From Solidesulfovibrio alcoholivorans DSM 5433 (GTDB lineage Bacteria > Desulfobacterota > Desulfovibrionia > Desulfovibrionales > Desulfovibrionaceae), in the NCBI RefSeq assembly GCF_000702665.1, contig NZ_JNJA01000007.1, positions 1-64,000 on the forward strand: a stretch of DNA of 64,000 nucleotides. Direction: 5' to 3'. A program made the position numbers and the translations under genes. Positions 1-8,600 of the stretch are shown piece by piece (position 1 is the stretch's first letter; every line of letters starts with the position of its first letter). Below the pieces are notes generated by a model. That model ran no database searches and was not told where the DNA came from. It saw only the letters and a list, made by a program, of their open reading frames with translations.

Positions 1-225
1 TCCCCCTGAGCTACGGTCCTATAAACAGAATCAGGGAACAGGCTAAATGCCCCAAACTCGTCCCGAAGTCAACCCCAAAATTTCCGTTCCCAAGAAAAAG
101 TTGGGGGCCAAAACCGTTGGCTTCGTTGGCGCGTCGTTGGCTCGGGGTAAGTACGGATTTGGCACGGGCAGGTCAAGGGGTTTTTACTCTGGGGAGGAGA
201 AAAAAGGACTTTGGGGAGGATGGGA
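1..225 (-). repeat. Repeat R1 copy 1: half tRNA-Val-like sequence plus 5' flank (runs off window start)
   Basis: On the minus strand the first 20 bases read as the acceptor and D-arm start of a tRNA (AGGACCGTAGCTCAGGGGGA). The following ~200 bases match the flank of the same tRNA half at 17223-17430 and 38971-39190, including the shared stretches around gtcaacccc, ccgttggc and ggtaagtacgg. This copy is more diverged than the other two and its anticodon side lies outside the window. No complete tRNA is present. Confidence 0.6.
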
Positions 226-810
226 GAATTATAATAATCAATTAATTCAGTAAGTTAATCACGAACTCCGGGGTTTAGCAGTAGCTATTTGACTGATTTT
301 AAAGAGAAAACTGCTTAAAAATTCAGCAATCGCCCAGCCTCTGCCGCTTAGCTTGATTGCCCACAGATCACCCTATCTTTTCGTCTGTCCTACCCGTCAA
401 GTCGAAGTCGACTTCCTCCCGCAGTATAAACACGGCTTGTCGCGTTTTTGGCACACCTTAAAAGATGCGCTTAATCAAGCCATTACACATTGGACGACAT
501 CGTCTGCACCAGTATTAGCTGTCATATTGCTGACGGCGTTGGGGAGAAAAATTTTCCGGAATTCTGACAAAACAAGTCAGAAATAAGGTTTCATAAGTGT
601 GTATAGAATTTTGTTTACACCAAATTTCAAATAAAATCATTGTGTTGAAAATCGGGAAATATTTTCAAGGCTCATGCCCATCGTTTTGGAATGTTTTTTG
701 ATTTTCCGCTCGTAACCAAGGCAACGATTGCCTCGTCGCTTTTTTCTGTGTCAGGGGTCTCCTCTCTAGCATGTTGTGTTGTCATACAAATTCTAATTAA
801 GGTACTTATT
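226..810. other. Intergenic stretch before flagellin
   Basis: AT-rich leader between the R1 repeat and the first flagellin. It holds one marginal reading frame (353-586, TTG start, 77 codons, a possible membrane segment near its end) with no ribosome binding site and no recognisable relatives. An in-frame extension of the flagellin from 691 is also open but lacks flagellin character. I see no convincing sigma-28 or sigma-54 promoter. Confidence 0.5.
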
Positions 811-2172
811 ATGAGCTTAGTAATCAACCACAACATTATGGCTCTTAATGCTTCAAGAAATCTTGATAATCATTATGGGGCTCTGGCTACATCAACACAA
901 AGACTCTCATCAGGTTTAAGAATAAATAGTGCTGCAGATGATGCTGCTGGACTTGCAATTAGAGAACTAATGCGATCTGATGTCGCGACGATGAATCAAG
1001 GCATAAGAAATGCGAATGATGCTGTGTCGCTGATCCAAACAGCTGATGGCGCAATGCAAGTAATAGATGAAAAGCTGATACGCATGAAAGAGCTGGCAGA
1101 GCAAGCTGCGACAGGAACTTATACATCTGATCAGCGTATTATAATTGATTCTGAATATCAGGCGATGGCTTCTGAAATAACAAGGATTGCTGCCGCAACA
1201 GATTTTAATGGTATATATTTATTGAATGGGAATTTATCTTCATCGATTCATGAGGGATTTGGTCTTAATCCATCTGGAAAGTTAAAAGTACATTTTGGCA
1301 CAGGGAACAGTTCTGCTGAAGACTATTATTATATTCAGATCGAAGAAATGACATCGGAAGCGCTCGGACTAGGGAACAACTCGACTCTTAATGAGTCACT
1401 TTCAAGGCTCAAGAGTAAATTCAAGGAAAATCTTGAGTCATCACTCAGTGGTTATGTTGGAGATACAATAACAGTAGACGATTATAATAATCTTATAAGT
1501 AATTGGCCTAATTATTTAGCTAATGAAATATCTACCTATTCTGTGCCGACAGATTCGACATCGTTCGATACAATTTATGATACTTGGAATGTTCAAGCTG
1601 CTACTAAAGATTATTATAGTGATCCAAATTCAAAATACGTTGGCGTTACCACATATGCTGATTATAATACGCTTACTGGAAGCCAAAAACAAGAATTGAA
1701 TTACATGTGGGCTAACGCTGCAGCTGCTAAGATAGGAGCAGAAAATTATGCGCCTGATCCAGCTTTACCTACAGAACCAGCCTCTGTTTATAATAACCAT
1801 GATTCAGAATTTCTTGCAGCGGTAAACTCTAGCACGACCTGGTTTAATTCAAGGTATACTTGGGCTGGTAATTCTATTCAATCTCAAGATGACGCACAAT
1901 CCGCTTTGGATTCAATAAGTAATGCGATTGTCATGAAGGACAAGGTTCGGGCAAATCTAGGAGCCGTACAAAACCGTCTTGAAAATACAATTTCCAACTT
2001 ACAGATTCAAGCAGAAAACCTAATGTCTTCAGAATCACAAATTTCTGATGTTGATGTTGCGAATGAAATGACAGAGTTTGTGCGTGAGCAAATATTGACA
2101 CAGTCTGCTGTTGCAATGCTTTCACAAGCCAACTCATTGCCTAAAATGGCAATGCAACTTATTAGCGGATAA
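811..2172 (+). CDS. Flagellin with a long unclassified central domain
   Basis: Structural subunit of the flagellar filament, exported through the flagellar type III apparatus. The 453 aa protein starts MSLVINHNIMALNASRNL and has the conserved N-terminal D0/D1 helices (about 1-140, with RLSSGLRINSAADDAAGLAI) and C-terminal D1/D0 helices (about 365-453, with LGAVQNRLENTISNLQIQ). The start at 811 is where flagellin homology begins and is preceded by taaggtactt; an open extension to 691 is unsupported. The central region, about 150-360, is rich in Tyr, Asn, Ser and Thr and matches no domain I know; it would face the outside of the filament. A small gene follows 23 bases downstream with a strong ribosome binding site. 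Its ends closely resemble those of the second flagellin at 4738-6234. Confidence 0.93.
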   Translation: MSLVINHNIMALNASRNLDNHYGALATSTQRLSSGLRINSAADDAAGLAIRELMRSDVATMNQGIRNANDAVSLIQTADGAMQVIDEKLIRMKELAEQAATGTYTSDQRIIIDSEYQAMASEITRIAAATDFNGIYLLNGNLSSSIHEGFGLNPSGKLKVHFGTGNSSAEDYYYIQIEEMTSEALGLGNNSTLNESLSRLKSKFKENLESSLSGYVGDTITVDDYNNLISNWPNYLANEISTYSVPTDSTSFDTIYDTWNVQAATKDYYSDPNSKYVGVTTYADYNTLTGSQKQELNYMWANAAAAKIGAENYAPDPALPTEPASVYNNHDSEFLAAVNSSTTWFNSRYTWAGNSIQSQDDAQSALDSISNAIVMKDKVRANLGAVQNRLENTISNLQIQAENLMSSESQISDVDVANEMTEFVREQILTQSAVAMLSQANSLPKMAMQLISG

Positions 2173-2195
2173 CTTTAATAAAGGAGGCTTAGGCA

Positions 2196-2471
2196 ATGAA
2201 TATTTCCCCTCTCAGCAGCGCACAAAGTTCATTGACTGACATTAGAACTCGCATTGAGGAAAGAAAACGACAACTAGCTGAGCAAAAACAGAATACTTCT
2301 GATGTGGTGCAGATATCATCCAAGGGCACACGTCTTGGATCTCAAACGGAAATTTCCTATGAAGAAGCCTCTTCTTTGGTTGAGGGTATTCAGCAATCGA
2401 GTCAAGATGCTAATACTTTGACCTCAGTTCATAACCTTGATCTTGCGAGAGTGCTTGAGCTGATTAGCTGA
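2196..2471 (+). CDS. Small flagellin-linked protein, unknown
   Basis: A 91 aa hydrophilic protein starting MNISPLSSAQSSLTD and ending LDLARVLELIS. It has a predicted helical, Gln/Glu-rich N-terminal half and no signal peptide or membrane segment. The start is fixed by an excellent ribosome binding site (aaaggagg, 2180-2187). Its position 23 bases after the flagellin stop suggests co-transcription and a motility-related role, for example a secretion-associated or filament accessory factor, but no named family is recognised. No copy accompanies the second flagellin. Confidence 0.75.
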   Translation: MNISPLSSAQSSLTDIRTRIEERKRQLAEQKQNTSDVVQISSKGTRLGSQTEISYEEASSLVEGIQQSSQDANTLTSVHNLDLARVLELIS

Positions 2472-2599
2472 TTTTTTTAATTTAATTTTTTGCAAATTCA
2501 ATACAATAAAAAACCGAACAAAACCCGCCCCTTATCACAGGACAACATGGACAATTTCACAACTATCTCTATACCACTCTTAAGTTTTTACACTACCTT

Positions 2600-2956
2600 C
2601 TAAAACTTCAGCTCAGGAACAACTACACCGGTCCCCTTCTCCAACCATGCAGCAACGATCCTTCGGTGACAAAAATCACCTGCTTTCTCATAGCAAAGTA
2701 AAGCTGCATCCTCTCCAAATAAAGATACAATCTCGTTCATTACTTCTACAGGATTTAATAGAGACAAAACTACGAACGTGAATTCCTGAGTATATTGTTG
2801 CGGAGCTACAAGTTCTCTTTTGTAGCGATCCACCAAAGCCCATGGAGGAGCAAGTTTTTTATATTCCCTTGATTTACTCCAAGCAGGTTTAACTTGAGCA
2901 ATACAAACAGGATTCGCAATATCTTTTTCTCGTGCGAAGTAGGACGTAGTGATCAT
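2600..2956 (-). CDS. DUF488 family protein
   Basis: A 118 aa soluble protein. The C-terminal CYEKAGDFCHRR segment (about 88-99) is the signature of the DUF488 family, with its conserved Cys and Cys-His pair; the N-terminal part carries the family's typical Pro/Trp/Tyr-rich segment around KLAPPWALVDRYKREL. The biochemical role of the family is not established. It lies downstream of the MucR gene on the same strand, separated by a hairpin at 3032-3067, so it may be expressed separately. Confidence 0.8.
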   Translation of the reverse strand: MITTSYFAREKDIANPVCIAQVKPAWSKSREYKKLAPPWALVDRYKRELVAPQQYTQEFTFVVLSLLNPVEVMNEIVSLFGEDAALLCYEKAGDFCHRRIVAAWLEKGTGVVVPELKF

Positions 2957-3031
2957 AAAATGTCCTAGTATTTTACAATACTTTTAAATAGAAGCAGAGA
3001 GGCAGTTTTAAATAGCTTAAAATTACTGAAA

Positions 3032-3067
3032 CCCACGCCAACCACTGATTTAATGACTGACGTGGGC
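3032..3067 (-). terminator. CCCACG/CGTGGG hairpin
   Basis: Inverted repeat CCCACG...CGTGGG between the MucR gene and the DUF488 gene. Similar stems occur at 43950, 53453 and 62665. On the minus strand it is followed by a T-rich but interrupted run, so it may be a weak terminator. Confidence 0.5.
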
Positions 3068-3094
3068 CAGTTCACTTCATATTATATCAAGCCC

Positions 3095-3673
3095 CTACTT
3101 CTCATTTTTCTTAGGAGTAGGAGCTTTTTCTTTCAAGAGATCAAGAGCAGAAACATTCTTTTCTTTTGCTTGTGCCATCAACCCTTTAATGTCGCCAAAT
3201 CCATACTGCTGCACAAAAGGTTTGGCCTCTGCTCGTTTAAGATCATACTCTTTCATGATATAACTCATTATAGTAAGAGCATTATCATCACCCGTTTTAA
3301 CTTTACGTTCGATATCTCCTTGCATATCCTTATCAGTGAGAGCATACTTGACCATGTACTCCTCACGAGTAATACCATGGCTATTCAAATGATTTGCTGA
3401 CAAAGACTTGAACGTATTACCACATTCAGCACAACGAACTTTACCAGCGACTTTTTCATGTTTAAATTTGGATGCTGGAGCAACAGGAAGCGCGACCTGA
3501 GGCGCTTCAGTTTCTATAGAACTAACATCGAAGGATGCCATATTTTCCATTTGCAACAAATCATCATAAATAGCTTTAGTAGCTTTCTCAAAATCAGAGT
3601 AATGGATTTTTCCATGACGCATCTGATCTTTAGCGATATCTTTAGCTTCAGACAAAAGCTTCTTATCGATCAT
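3095..3673 (-). CDS. Ros/MucR-family transcriptional regulator
   Basis: A 192 aa DNA-binding protein with a Ros/MucR-type zinc finger: C81-X2-C84, then H95 and H99 in CAECGNTFKSLSANHLNSH, followed by GITREEYMVKYAL, the typical MucR continuation. The N-terminal ~60 residues (LLSEAKDIAKDQMRHGKI) form the helical oligomerisation part of the family. The start has a good ribosome binding site (aaggagt on the minus strand). Family members regulate motility, surface polysaccharide and other functions; placement between flagellin genes makes motility control plausible but unproven. The Lys/Pro-rich C-terminal tail after about 175 is atypical. Confidence 0.85.
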   Translation of the reverse strand: MIDKKLLSEAKDIAKDQMRHGKIHYSDFEKATKAIYDDLLQMENMASFDVSSIETEAPQVALPVAPASKFKHEKVAGKVRCAECGNTFKSLSANHLNSHGITREEYMVKYALTDKDMQGDIERKVKTGDDNALTIMSYIMKEYDLKRAEAKPFVQQYGFGDIKGLMAQAKEKNVSALDLLKEKAPTPKKNEK

Positions 3674-3799
3674 AAAAAGTACTCCTTGGTAGATTTACTG
3701 CCGATATAGCGCTTGTCCGAAAATGGTGTCAATAATTACGAAGAGAATTTCCTGTTAAAAATTCCTACCGAATTTGGGGGATGGGATTTTTGGGAACGG

Positions 3800-4015
3800 C
3801 AGTTGGCCCAGCGACCCGGACACCCCGCTATTTCGCGTCCTAGGGCCCCTTCCTGGTCCGTTTCTCTTGGACGGGTCCCCTTCTACTCCCCACCGGGGAA
3901 ATCGCAGGGGAAACCCGCTCCGGCCCAACGTCCTGTTTTCTCCGTGACAGTATCCGCACCAGTCCCATGGGACCGTGACCGTCTCCCCTACTCCAGGGTA
4001 TCCTTAAGTTTGAAT
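3800..4015 (+). repeat. GC-rich repeat R4 copy 1 upstream of the 75-codon gene
   Basis: GC-rich non-coding block beginning cagcgacccggacacc. It shares long stretches with 21922-22120 (cccggacaccccgct, cgcgtcctaggcccc, and ccgtgaccg...ccagg.tatcctt at the far end). Both copies directly precede paralogous 75 aa genes, so repeat and gene appear to have been duplicated together. Confidence 0.65.
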
Positions 4016-4049
4016 GTATCTACAACCATTTCAAGCAAAAGGATAGATC

Positions 4050-4277
4050 ATGTCAGATAACAAAGACCTTTTATCGTTAAAGGATCAAATACTAGTGAGC
4101 TTTAGGCCAATTCACGAGCTCTTTAAGATTATGGATACAACTTCAGTTGAAATCTATGGAGAGCTAGCACGATCTTACTCTGAAGTTGGAGTAGTACTAT
4201 GTAATAATTTTCGATCAAAACTAGACGGTATTTTACAAGATTACGACAAATCACAGGATGTTGATAATGAAAACTAA
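4050..4277 (+). CDS. Small conserved protein, paralogue of 22149-22376
   Basis: A 75 aa soluble, mostly helical protein. It is clearly paralogous to the product of 22149-22376: both contain LFKIMDT(T/S)SVEIYG followed by an R-S-Y-(S/A)-(E/D)-V-G motif and an F-R-x-K-L-D-x-I-L end. No named family is recognised. The ribosome binding site is weak (aaaaggatag). Its end overlaps the next gene by about 11 bases, suggesting translational coupling, and the paralogue overlaps its own downstream gene in the same way although those partners are unrelated. Confidence 0.75.
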   Translation: MSDNKDLLSLKDQILVSFRPIHELFKIMDTTSVEIYGELARSYSEVGVVLCNNFRSKLDGILQDYDKSQDVDNEN

Positions 4278-4569
4278 ATTTATCACTTCCGGCATAATCA
4301 TGTTAGGGATGTTCTTATCTTCTACTGGATATACAGACGACAATATTAAGTATAGTCAGTGTCTCAATATATTTAAAGAGAAAGATGGCATACAAACAGG
4401 GACCATAATCAAAATGGCTAACGGGGAGGTTTTCGAAACTCTTAGTAGTGCTTTTAGTTATGATAGAAATATTGTCGATCCTCTATGTTCGATTATAAAA
4501 TATAAGCGCTATTACTATATACTTGTAAGCGGTGTTGATAAGAAGATACTTGCGAAAAAACTAAACTGA
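4267..4569 (+). CDS. Putative secreted small protein
   Basis: About 100 aa, beginning MKTKFITSGIIMLGMFLSS, a clear signal peptide (positive N-terminus, hydrophobic core, likely cleavage near STGYTDD). An ATG three codons upstream (4258) is also possible. The mature part is about 80 residues with two Cys and a Tyr-rich KYKRYYYILVSG segment; no family is recognised. It overlaps the preceding gene, so the two are probably co-translated. A periplasmic or exported location is inferred from the signal peptide only. Confidence 0.65.
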   Translation: MKTKFITSGIIMLGMFLSSTGYTDDNIKYSQCLNIFKEKDGIQTGTIIKMANGEVFETLSSAFSYDRNIVDPLCSIIKYKRYYYILVSGVDKKILAKKLN

Positions 4570-4737
4570 CAAGTATAATAAGATTTAACGGCAAAGTACG
4601 ACAATGTATCTCCTAATTTCACGCGGTAATTCTATACGATTTTACGATGATTTCGCCACGCGTCATTTTGAATTAATATACATTCTAAAAACCTTATGTA
4701 CCTGAATGAGATTTAAAATATTTTTAAATATACGGCA

Positions 4738-6234
4738 CTATCCAGTTATAATCTGCAAAGCTATTTTAGGTATAGAATTAGCTTGCGTAAGCATTGCAGT
4801 AGCAGCCTGACTTAGTATTTGCTGTTTTACGAAGTTTGTCATTTCTTCAGCTACATCAGTATCTGAAATTTGTGATTCAGCTCCTTGCAAATTTTCTGAT
4901 TGTATTTGAAGATTAGAAATTGTATTTTCAAGTCTATTTTGCACAGCACCAAGATTAGCACGAATATTATCTTTTTTAACCATAGCTTTGTCTAATGCAA
5001 CAAGTGATTTTTGCGCATCATTTTGAGTTTTTATATTCACGCCAGCCAAATTAAAGCTACTTAGCGTTGCCGAATTGATATTTACATAATAGGAACTTTC
5101 ATTAATATTATCATTTTTTCCAAATTGTATTAGCGAAGAAAAACCATCCTCATGATCAACTGCATCAAGCTGCTCTTGTATTTCTCCTTGCGAAAAGCCA
5201 CGTGAATATATTCTAAAATCATCCAAATACCCATGCCAATTTTGATCCCACCTAGGATCATCTTTTCCAATATTTAAACGGACACCACTCAAAGTAATAG
5301 ATCCAGATATTGTCCTTGACCCCACAAGCACGTTGTCAACGAATATTGACGAATTATTGCCATTTACAGTAGCTGTAATCAGGTGCCATTTATTAAAATC
5401 TATAGCTCCCGCTGAAGAAGTCAGACGAGAATCAGCTCTATTTGTTGCATCAAACATTATCTTCCCCGTGTCTCCCCAAATTTCCAACTGCATCCCATTG
5501 TCACCTTCACTTGTTGATAAAATTTGCCTGGCTTTTTCAGAACTAGTACCGGGACTTTTTAAATTTACCCAAACAGATATTGTCAATTCTGTTGAATTCA
5601 TGTCAAATGATGGGACTTCTACATAAGACGTAGAGCCATCAAAATATCCTGCTTCATTATATTCTCCCTGCGCATAACTGACATCATGATTAACACCATT
5701 AAATCCATTGCCAGAAGAATCTAAAGTATTGTTGTCAAACTCCCAATGCGCCCATAGTCTATCCTTAAATCTTTCACTTAGAGGCTTTACACCTTGCACT
5801 CCAAAAACTGAACTTCCATCTAGCAACTTTATGCCATTAAATTCTGTAGCACTAGCAATCCTCTGAATTTCACTTGCCATAGCTTGAAATTCTGAATCGA
5901 TAATTATTCTTTGATCAGATGTATAAGTACCTGTCGATGCTTGTTCTGATAACTCTTTCATACGGATCAGCTTTTCATCGATAACCTCTAAAGCCCCATC
6001 TGCAGTTTGAATCATGGAGATGGCATCGTTAGCATTCCTGATTCCCTGATTCAGGGTAGAAACATCCGACCGCATGAGTTCTCGAACGGCCAGCCCTGCT
6101 GCGTCATCGGCGGCGGTACCGATCCTCAGGCCAGACGACAGTCGCCGCGTCGAAACACTGAGTTCCTGGTAGTGATTCCCCAGGTTCCGTGCGACATTTG
6201 ACGCCATCAAATTATGGTTTATTGTCAGTGACAT
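4738..6234 (-). CDS. Flagellin with inserted LamG-like (concanavalin-like) domain
   Basis: Filament subunit of 498 aa. Residues 1-140 (MSLTINHNLMASNVARNL...RLSSGLRIGTAADDAAGLAV) and about 400-498 (LGAVQNRLENTISNLQIQ) are ordinary D0/D1 flagellin. Residues about 160-357 are not: they form a jelly-roll LamG/laminin-G3-type domain, with WEFDNNTLDSSGNG, AGYFDGSTSYVEVP, LTISVWVNLKS, KWHLITATVNGN, SIFVDNVLVGS and GYLDDFRIYSRGFS, the usual order for this fold. Such domains commonly bind carbohydrate or matrix, so a filament displaying it could be adhesive (inference). The first ~220 bases of the gene are GC-rich and the rest AT-rich, suggesting a mosaic gene. No strong ribosome binding site is seen before the start. 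The gene is divergent from the XRE gene at 6452. Confidence 0.9.
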   Translation of the reverse strand: MSLTINHNLMASNVARNLGNHYQELSVSTRRLSSGLRIGTAADDAAGLAVRELMRSDVSTLNQGIRNANDAISMIQTADGALEVIDEKLIRMKELSEQASTGTYTSDQRIIIDSEFQAMASEIQRIASATEFNGIKLLDGSSVFGVQGVKPLSERFKDRLWAHWEFDNNTLDSSGNGFNGVNHDVSYAQGEYNEAGYFDGSTSYVEVPSFDMNSTELTISVWVNLKSPGTSSEKARQILSTSEGDNGMQLEIWGDTGKIMFDATNRADSRLTSSAGAIDFNKWHLITATVNGNNSSIFVDNVLVGSRTISGSITLSGVRLNIGKDDPRWDQNWHGYLDDFRIYSRGFSQGEIQEQLDAVDHEDGFSSLIQFGKNDNINESSYYVNINSATLSSFNLAGVNIKTQNDAQKSLVALDKAMVKKDNIRANLGAVQNRLENTISNLQIQSENLQGAESQISDTDVAEEMTNFVKQQILSQAATAMLTQANSIPKIALQIITG

Positions 6235-6300
6235 TAGCTAGTTAGAAAATTCATTGTTTGTCAAAAATATAACACCTTCTGATGATTAGCATGATATCAA

Positions 6301-6394
6301 TCAAAAACTGTACCAGACGATAAAGCTAAACTGACGTCATTTCCTGGGACAGAAATCTTTACCGACGTAAAAGTTTGATTTCAAAAACTATACC
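6301..6394. promoter_or_regulatory. Direct repeats in the divergent flagellin/XRE promoter region
   Basis: Two 14-base direct repeats, TCAAAAACTGTACC (6301-6314) and TCAAAAACTATACC (6381-6394), exactly 80 bases apart in the gap between the LamG flagellin and the XRE regulator. They are candidate operator sites for the neighbouring regulator. Evidence is positional and by repetition only. Confidence 0.4.
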
Positions 6395-6417
6395 CTGACT
6401 GCTTTTCTTGATGAGAA

Positions 6418-6444
6418 CCTCCCCGTAAAGAAAATACGGTGAGG
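6418..6444 (+). promoter_or_regulatory. Hairpin covering the XRE gene ribosome binding site
   Basis: Inverted repeat CCTC(C)CCGTA / TACGG(T)GAGG whose 3' arm contains the GAGG ribosome binding site of the gene starting at 6452. If formed in mRNA it would hinder translation. Confidence 0.5.
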
Positions 6445-6451
6445 TAACTCC

Positions 6452-6793
6452 ATGGAAAGTTTGGAAAAACAGCTAGGGAATCGGATAAAGTCCCTAAGAA
6501 AACTACGCGGTTGGACCCAGGAAAATTTGGCCGAGCAGGCCAAAGTTTCCGTCCAGCATGTTGGAGAGATCGAGCGTGGTGACGGGAATCCGACGCTTCA
6601 AAGCTTAGAGCGACTTTCCCAGGGTTTTGGCGTCACGGTGTCACAACTTCTGGCAGTCGAAGAACCTGACCAGGAAGCCGAACTGATCCGGGGGCAAGTG
6701 ATCGAAACGGTGCAAGAGATGCCGGCGGTGGAACTGAAGCTTTTGCAGGGAGTAATCAACCTCGCTAAAAGACTATCTTTACGTGTAAAATAA
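6452..6793 (+). CDS. XRE-family helix-turn-helix regulator
   Basis: A 113 aa Cro/CI-type DNA-binding protein. Residues about 8-65 form the XRE HTH (LGNRIKSLRKLRGWTQENLAEQ, then VSVQHVGEIERGDGNPTLQSLERL); the C-terminal ~45 residues are helical and Glu-rich, perhaps for dimerisation. Its codon use is GC-richer than the neighbours and resembles the 5' end of the LamG flagellin. It is transcribed divergently from that flagellin, making it the obvious candidate to control both promoters. The ribosome binding site lies in a hairpin. Confidence 0.85.
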   Translation: MESLEKQLGNRIKSLRKLRGWTQENLAEQAKVSVQHVGEIERGDGNPTLQSLERLSQGFGVTVSQLLAVEEPDQEAELIRGQVIETVQEMPAVELKLLQGVINLAKRLSLRVK

Positions 6794-6862
6794 GGATATT
6801 ATCTGCTAGAAAAGTTCTGTCCCGAAACTCGTTGCGAAAACTCACGACCTTCAGCTTAAAAA

Positions 6863-6988
6863 CAAAAAGTGGTGAAAATATGTCGAAAACGAGATAAAAA
6901 ATACCGACAAGTGGGAAACAAAAAAGTCTAACCCCGGATTTTTGAGCACCACATACCTGAAATCGAGGGTAAAGTGGTAGAACCAGGA
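6863..6988 (+). repeat. Repeat R5 copy 1
   Basis: About 125 bases beginning aaaaagtggtg and containing aagtgggaaac.aaaaagtc and cg.(g)tttttgagcac. A diverged copy lies at 23326-23459. Each copy sits at the start of one of the two accessory elements (A and B), so it may mark an element boundary or shared leader. Confidence 0.5.
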
Positions 6989-7511
6989 AAATAACGTATC
7001 TTCCCTTCCAGCATGAACGACGGCAGATCGTAAAATAATACTATAAATTAAGCAGGATAACACTACTTCTGGAACTTTTACCCGCGCTAGCTGTCACCCT
7101 CGAGCATTTGCCACTAACACTTTCGCCTACCTGGTCCTTCCCCGATCCTGGACCTTCTCCGGTAAACAATCCGTACCTGAACATCCCAGGTCACTCAATT
7201 TTCGGGGTAATACCTGGCCACTCTCCGCATGAGACCGCATCGGTAACGCCGGTTTAACATGAACAGCGATTGACCGATACCGGGCCAGTTGGTTAGCAAA
7301 AAGCAGGGCTACCCCTGGTCCTTGGGTAGTGAAATGGATTCTCCCATGTCAACAGCGCCGCCACTGGCAGTTTTTATAGCTGTTCATGCAAAGAATATGT
7401 CTCAATGGAGTCTCTAATTTAACTTCACAAATAAAATATTGTTAGCAATTTTCTTAATTGTATTTAAACAAAACACCTTAGTGACTACCAGGCACACTAA
7501 AGGATATGGAC
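6989..7511. other. Gene-free stretch at the start of element A
   Basis: A GC-rich patch (about 7080-7375) followed by an AT-rich leader. No open frame is convincing on either strand. The GC-rich part may be decayed coding sequence. The final ~120 bases are AT-rich and probably hold the promoter of the 7512 gene. Confidence 0.4.
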
Positions 7512-8600
7512 ATGGCCACCAAAGATTATGATATTATCTTCAGCAAAGTTATTGAGACTTTTCAAAATGAAGACATAAAGTCATACATATACAAAAAACT
7601 TCAGGAACATCCTCTTGACATAGACATAGTAACAAAAGTACTTCAACAAACTATTGACTTTGAAAATACTCAAATTGATTCTAGCAAAGCTCTGGACGAA
7701 ATTGTCAAGTTGAAAAATTCTTTTGAAATAAATATAATTAAAATGTCCAACTATGACAAAGCAACTAAGGCATTCTTAGACATACAAACTGGAAAGCTCC
7801 TTATTATAATAAACAATGCGCTCAAAGAAATTAAAAAATTTTACAGCAAATCAATTGACGCAGAGAATGAACGCATCAAACTGATTGACAAGTTATTTAA
7901 GACAAAAACGAGTAAAGCAAGACATTATGATTTAATGAAAGTAGCCAAGATTCCTTATGTAGAAAACTTTTGCTTCTTAGGAATTGAGTTGTTAGTAGAG
8001 CTAACAAGAGTGATCCCTGATATTAAATCAGACAACCCTATCCTAGAAATTTTATATGCTGGCGGATATGTATATGACAGCGAATACGAAGACACCTCTG
8101 AAGATTTTATCCAAAAAATAAAATTGGGGGTAAATAAAATTAAATTTGCAAGTTCAAATATATCTGTCGCCAATAATATGCTAGAACAAATTACAAAGCA
8201 AAAAGGGATAGTATCAGGCAAAGACATAGAAAAAGTTGAGAAAGTTGTCAAAAGAGGGACACCACTCTATGCAGCACTAGAATTATGTTTTCTTAAAAAG
8301 AAAGATAATGATCCTATGCAAAACATCACCTTCAACCCAACAACAAACACAATAGATATCGATCTCTCTCCATCTTACAACCAACTAGAAGAAACATGTC
8401 TTAAGCTTACCGATATGATGGAAGATATATTTTCAGATGATTACGTTCCAGACCATAGTCCTGAAAGATTTGTATCCATGTTAGAGGTCTTACATTATAC
8501 AACCAAAGACTTAATGGATTATTGGGCTAAAAAGTGGGATAAATTTGACGACCCTGAAGTTACACCAATATCAGAAATAAAAATCAAGGCGAGCAACTAG
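7512..8600 (+). CDS. Unknown protein paired with TGT-like gene (module copy A, gene 1)
   Basis: A 362 aa soluble, helical, Lys/Glu/Asp-rich protein with no recognised domain. The start at 7512 is preferred over ATG 7506 because aaagga ends seven bases before it. Residues about 134-180 (ARHYDLMKVAKIPYVE..., LGIELLVELTRVI, NPILEIL) align with residues about 167-215 of the product of 25491-26624 (KQYRNIASINDVEDW, LGVDRLDRVYTLIKE, NPITLLM), and the following ~60 residues also align in spacing, so the two are diverged homologues. Its stop codon abuts the start of the TGT-like gene at 8601, implying translational coupling; the homologue has the same partner. A DNA-binding or substrate-presenting role for the downstream enzyme is possible but not shown. 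Confidence 0.8.
   Translation: MATKDYDIIFSKVIETFQNEDIKSYIYKKLQEHPLDIDIVTKVLQQTIDFENTQIDSSKALDEIVKLKNSFEINIIKMSNYDKATKAFLDIQTGKLLIIINNALKEIKKFYSKSIDAENERIKLIDKLFKTKTSKARHYDLMKVAKIPYVENFCFLGIELLVELTRVIPDIKSDNPILEILYAGGYVYDSEYEDTSEDFIQKIKLGVNKIKFASSNISVANNMLEQITKQKGIVSGKDIEKVEKVVKRGTPLYAALELCFLKKKDNDPMQNITFNPTTNTIDIDLSPSYNQLEETCLKLTDMMEDIFSDDYVPDHSPERFVSMLEVLHYTTKDLMDYWAKKWDKFDDPEVTPISEIKIKASN

Noticed and set aside
691..810. In-frame 40-residue extension upstream of the first flagellin
   Set aside because: No flagellin similarity and no ribosome binding site; the MSLVINHN start at 811 is the standard one.
3713..4060. 115-codon frame before the 75 aa gene
   Set aside because: It runs through GC-rich repeat R4 and its residues are Pro/Arg-rich; its other copy at 21922 does not keep the frame.
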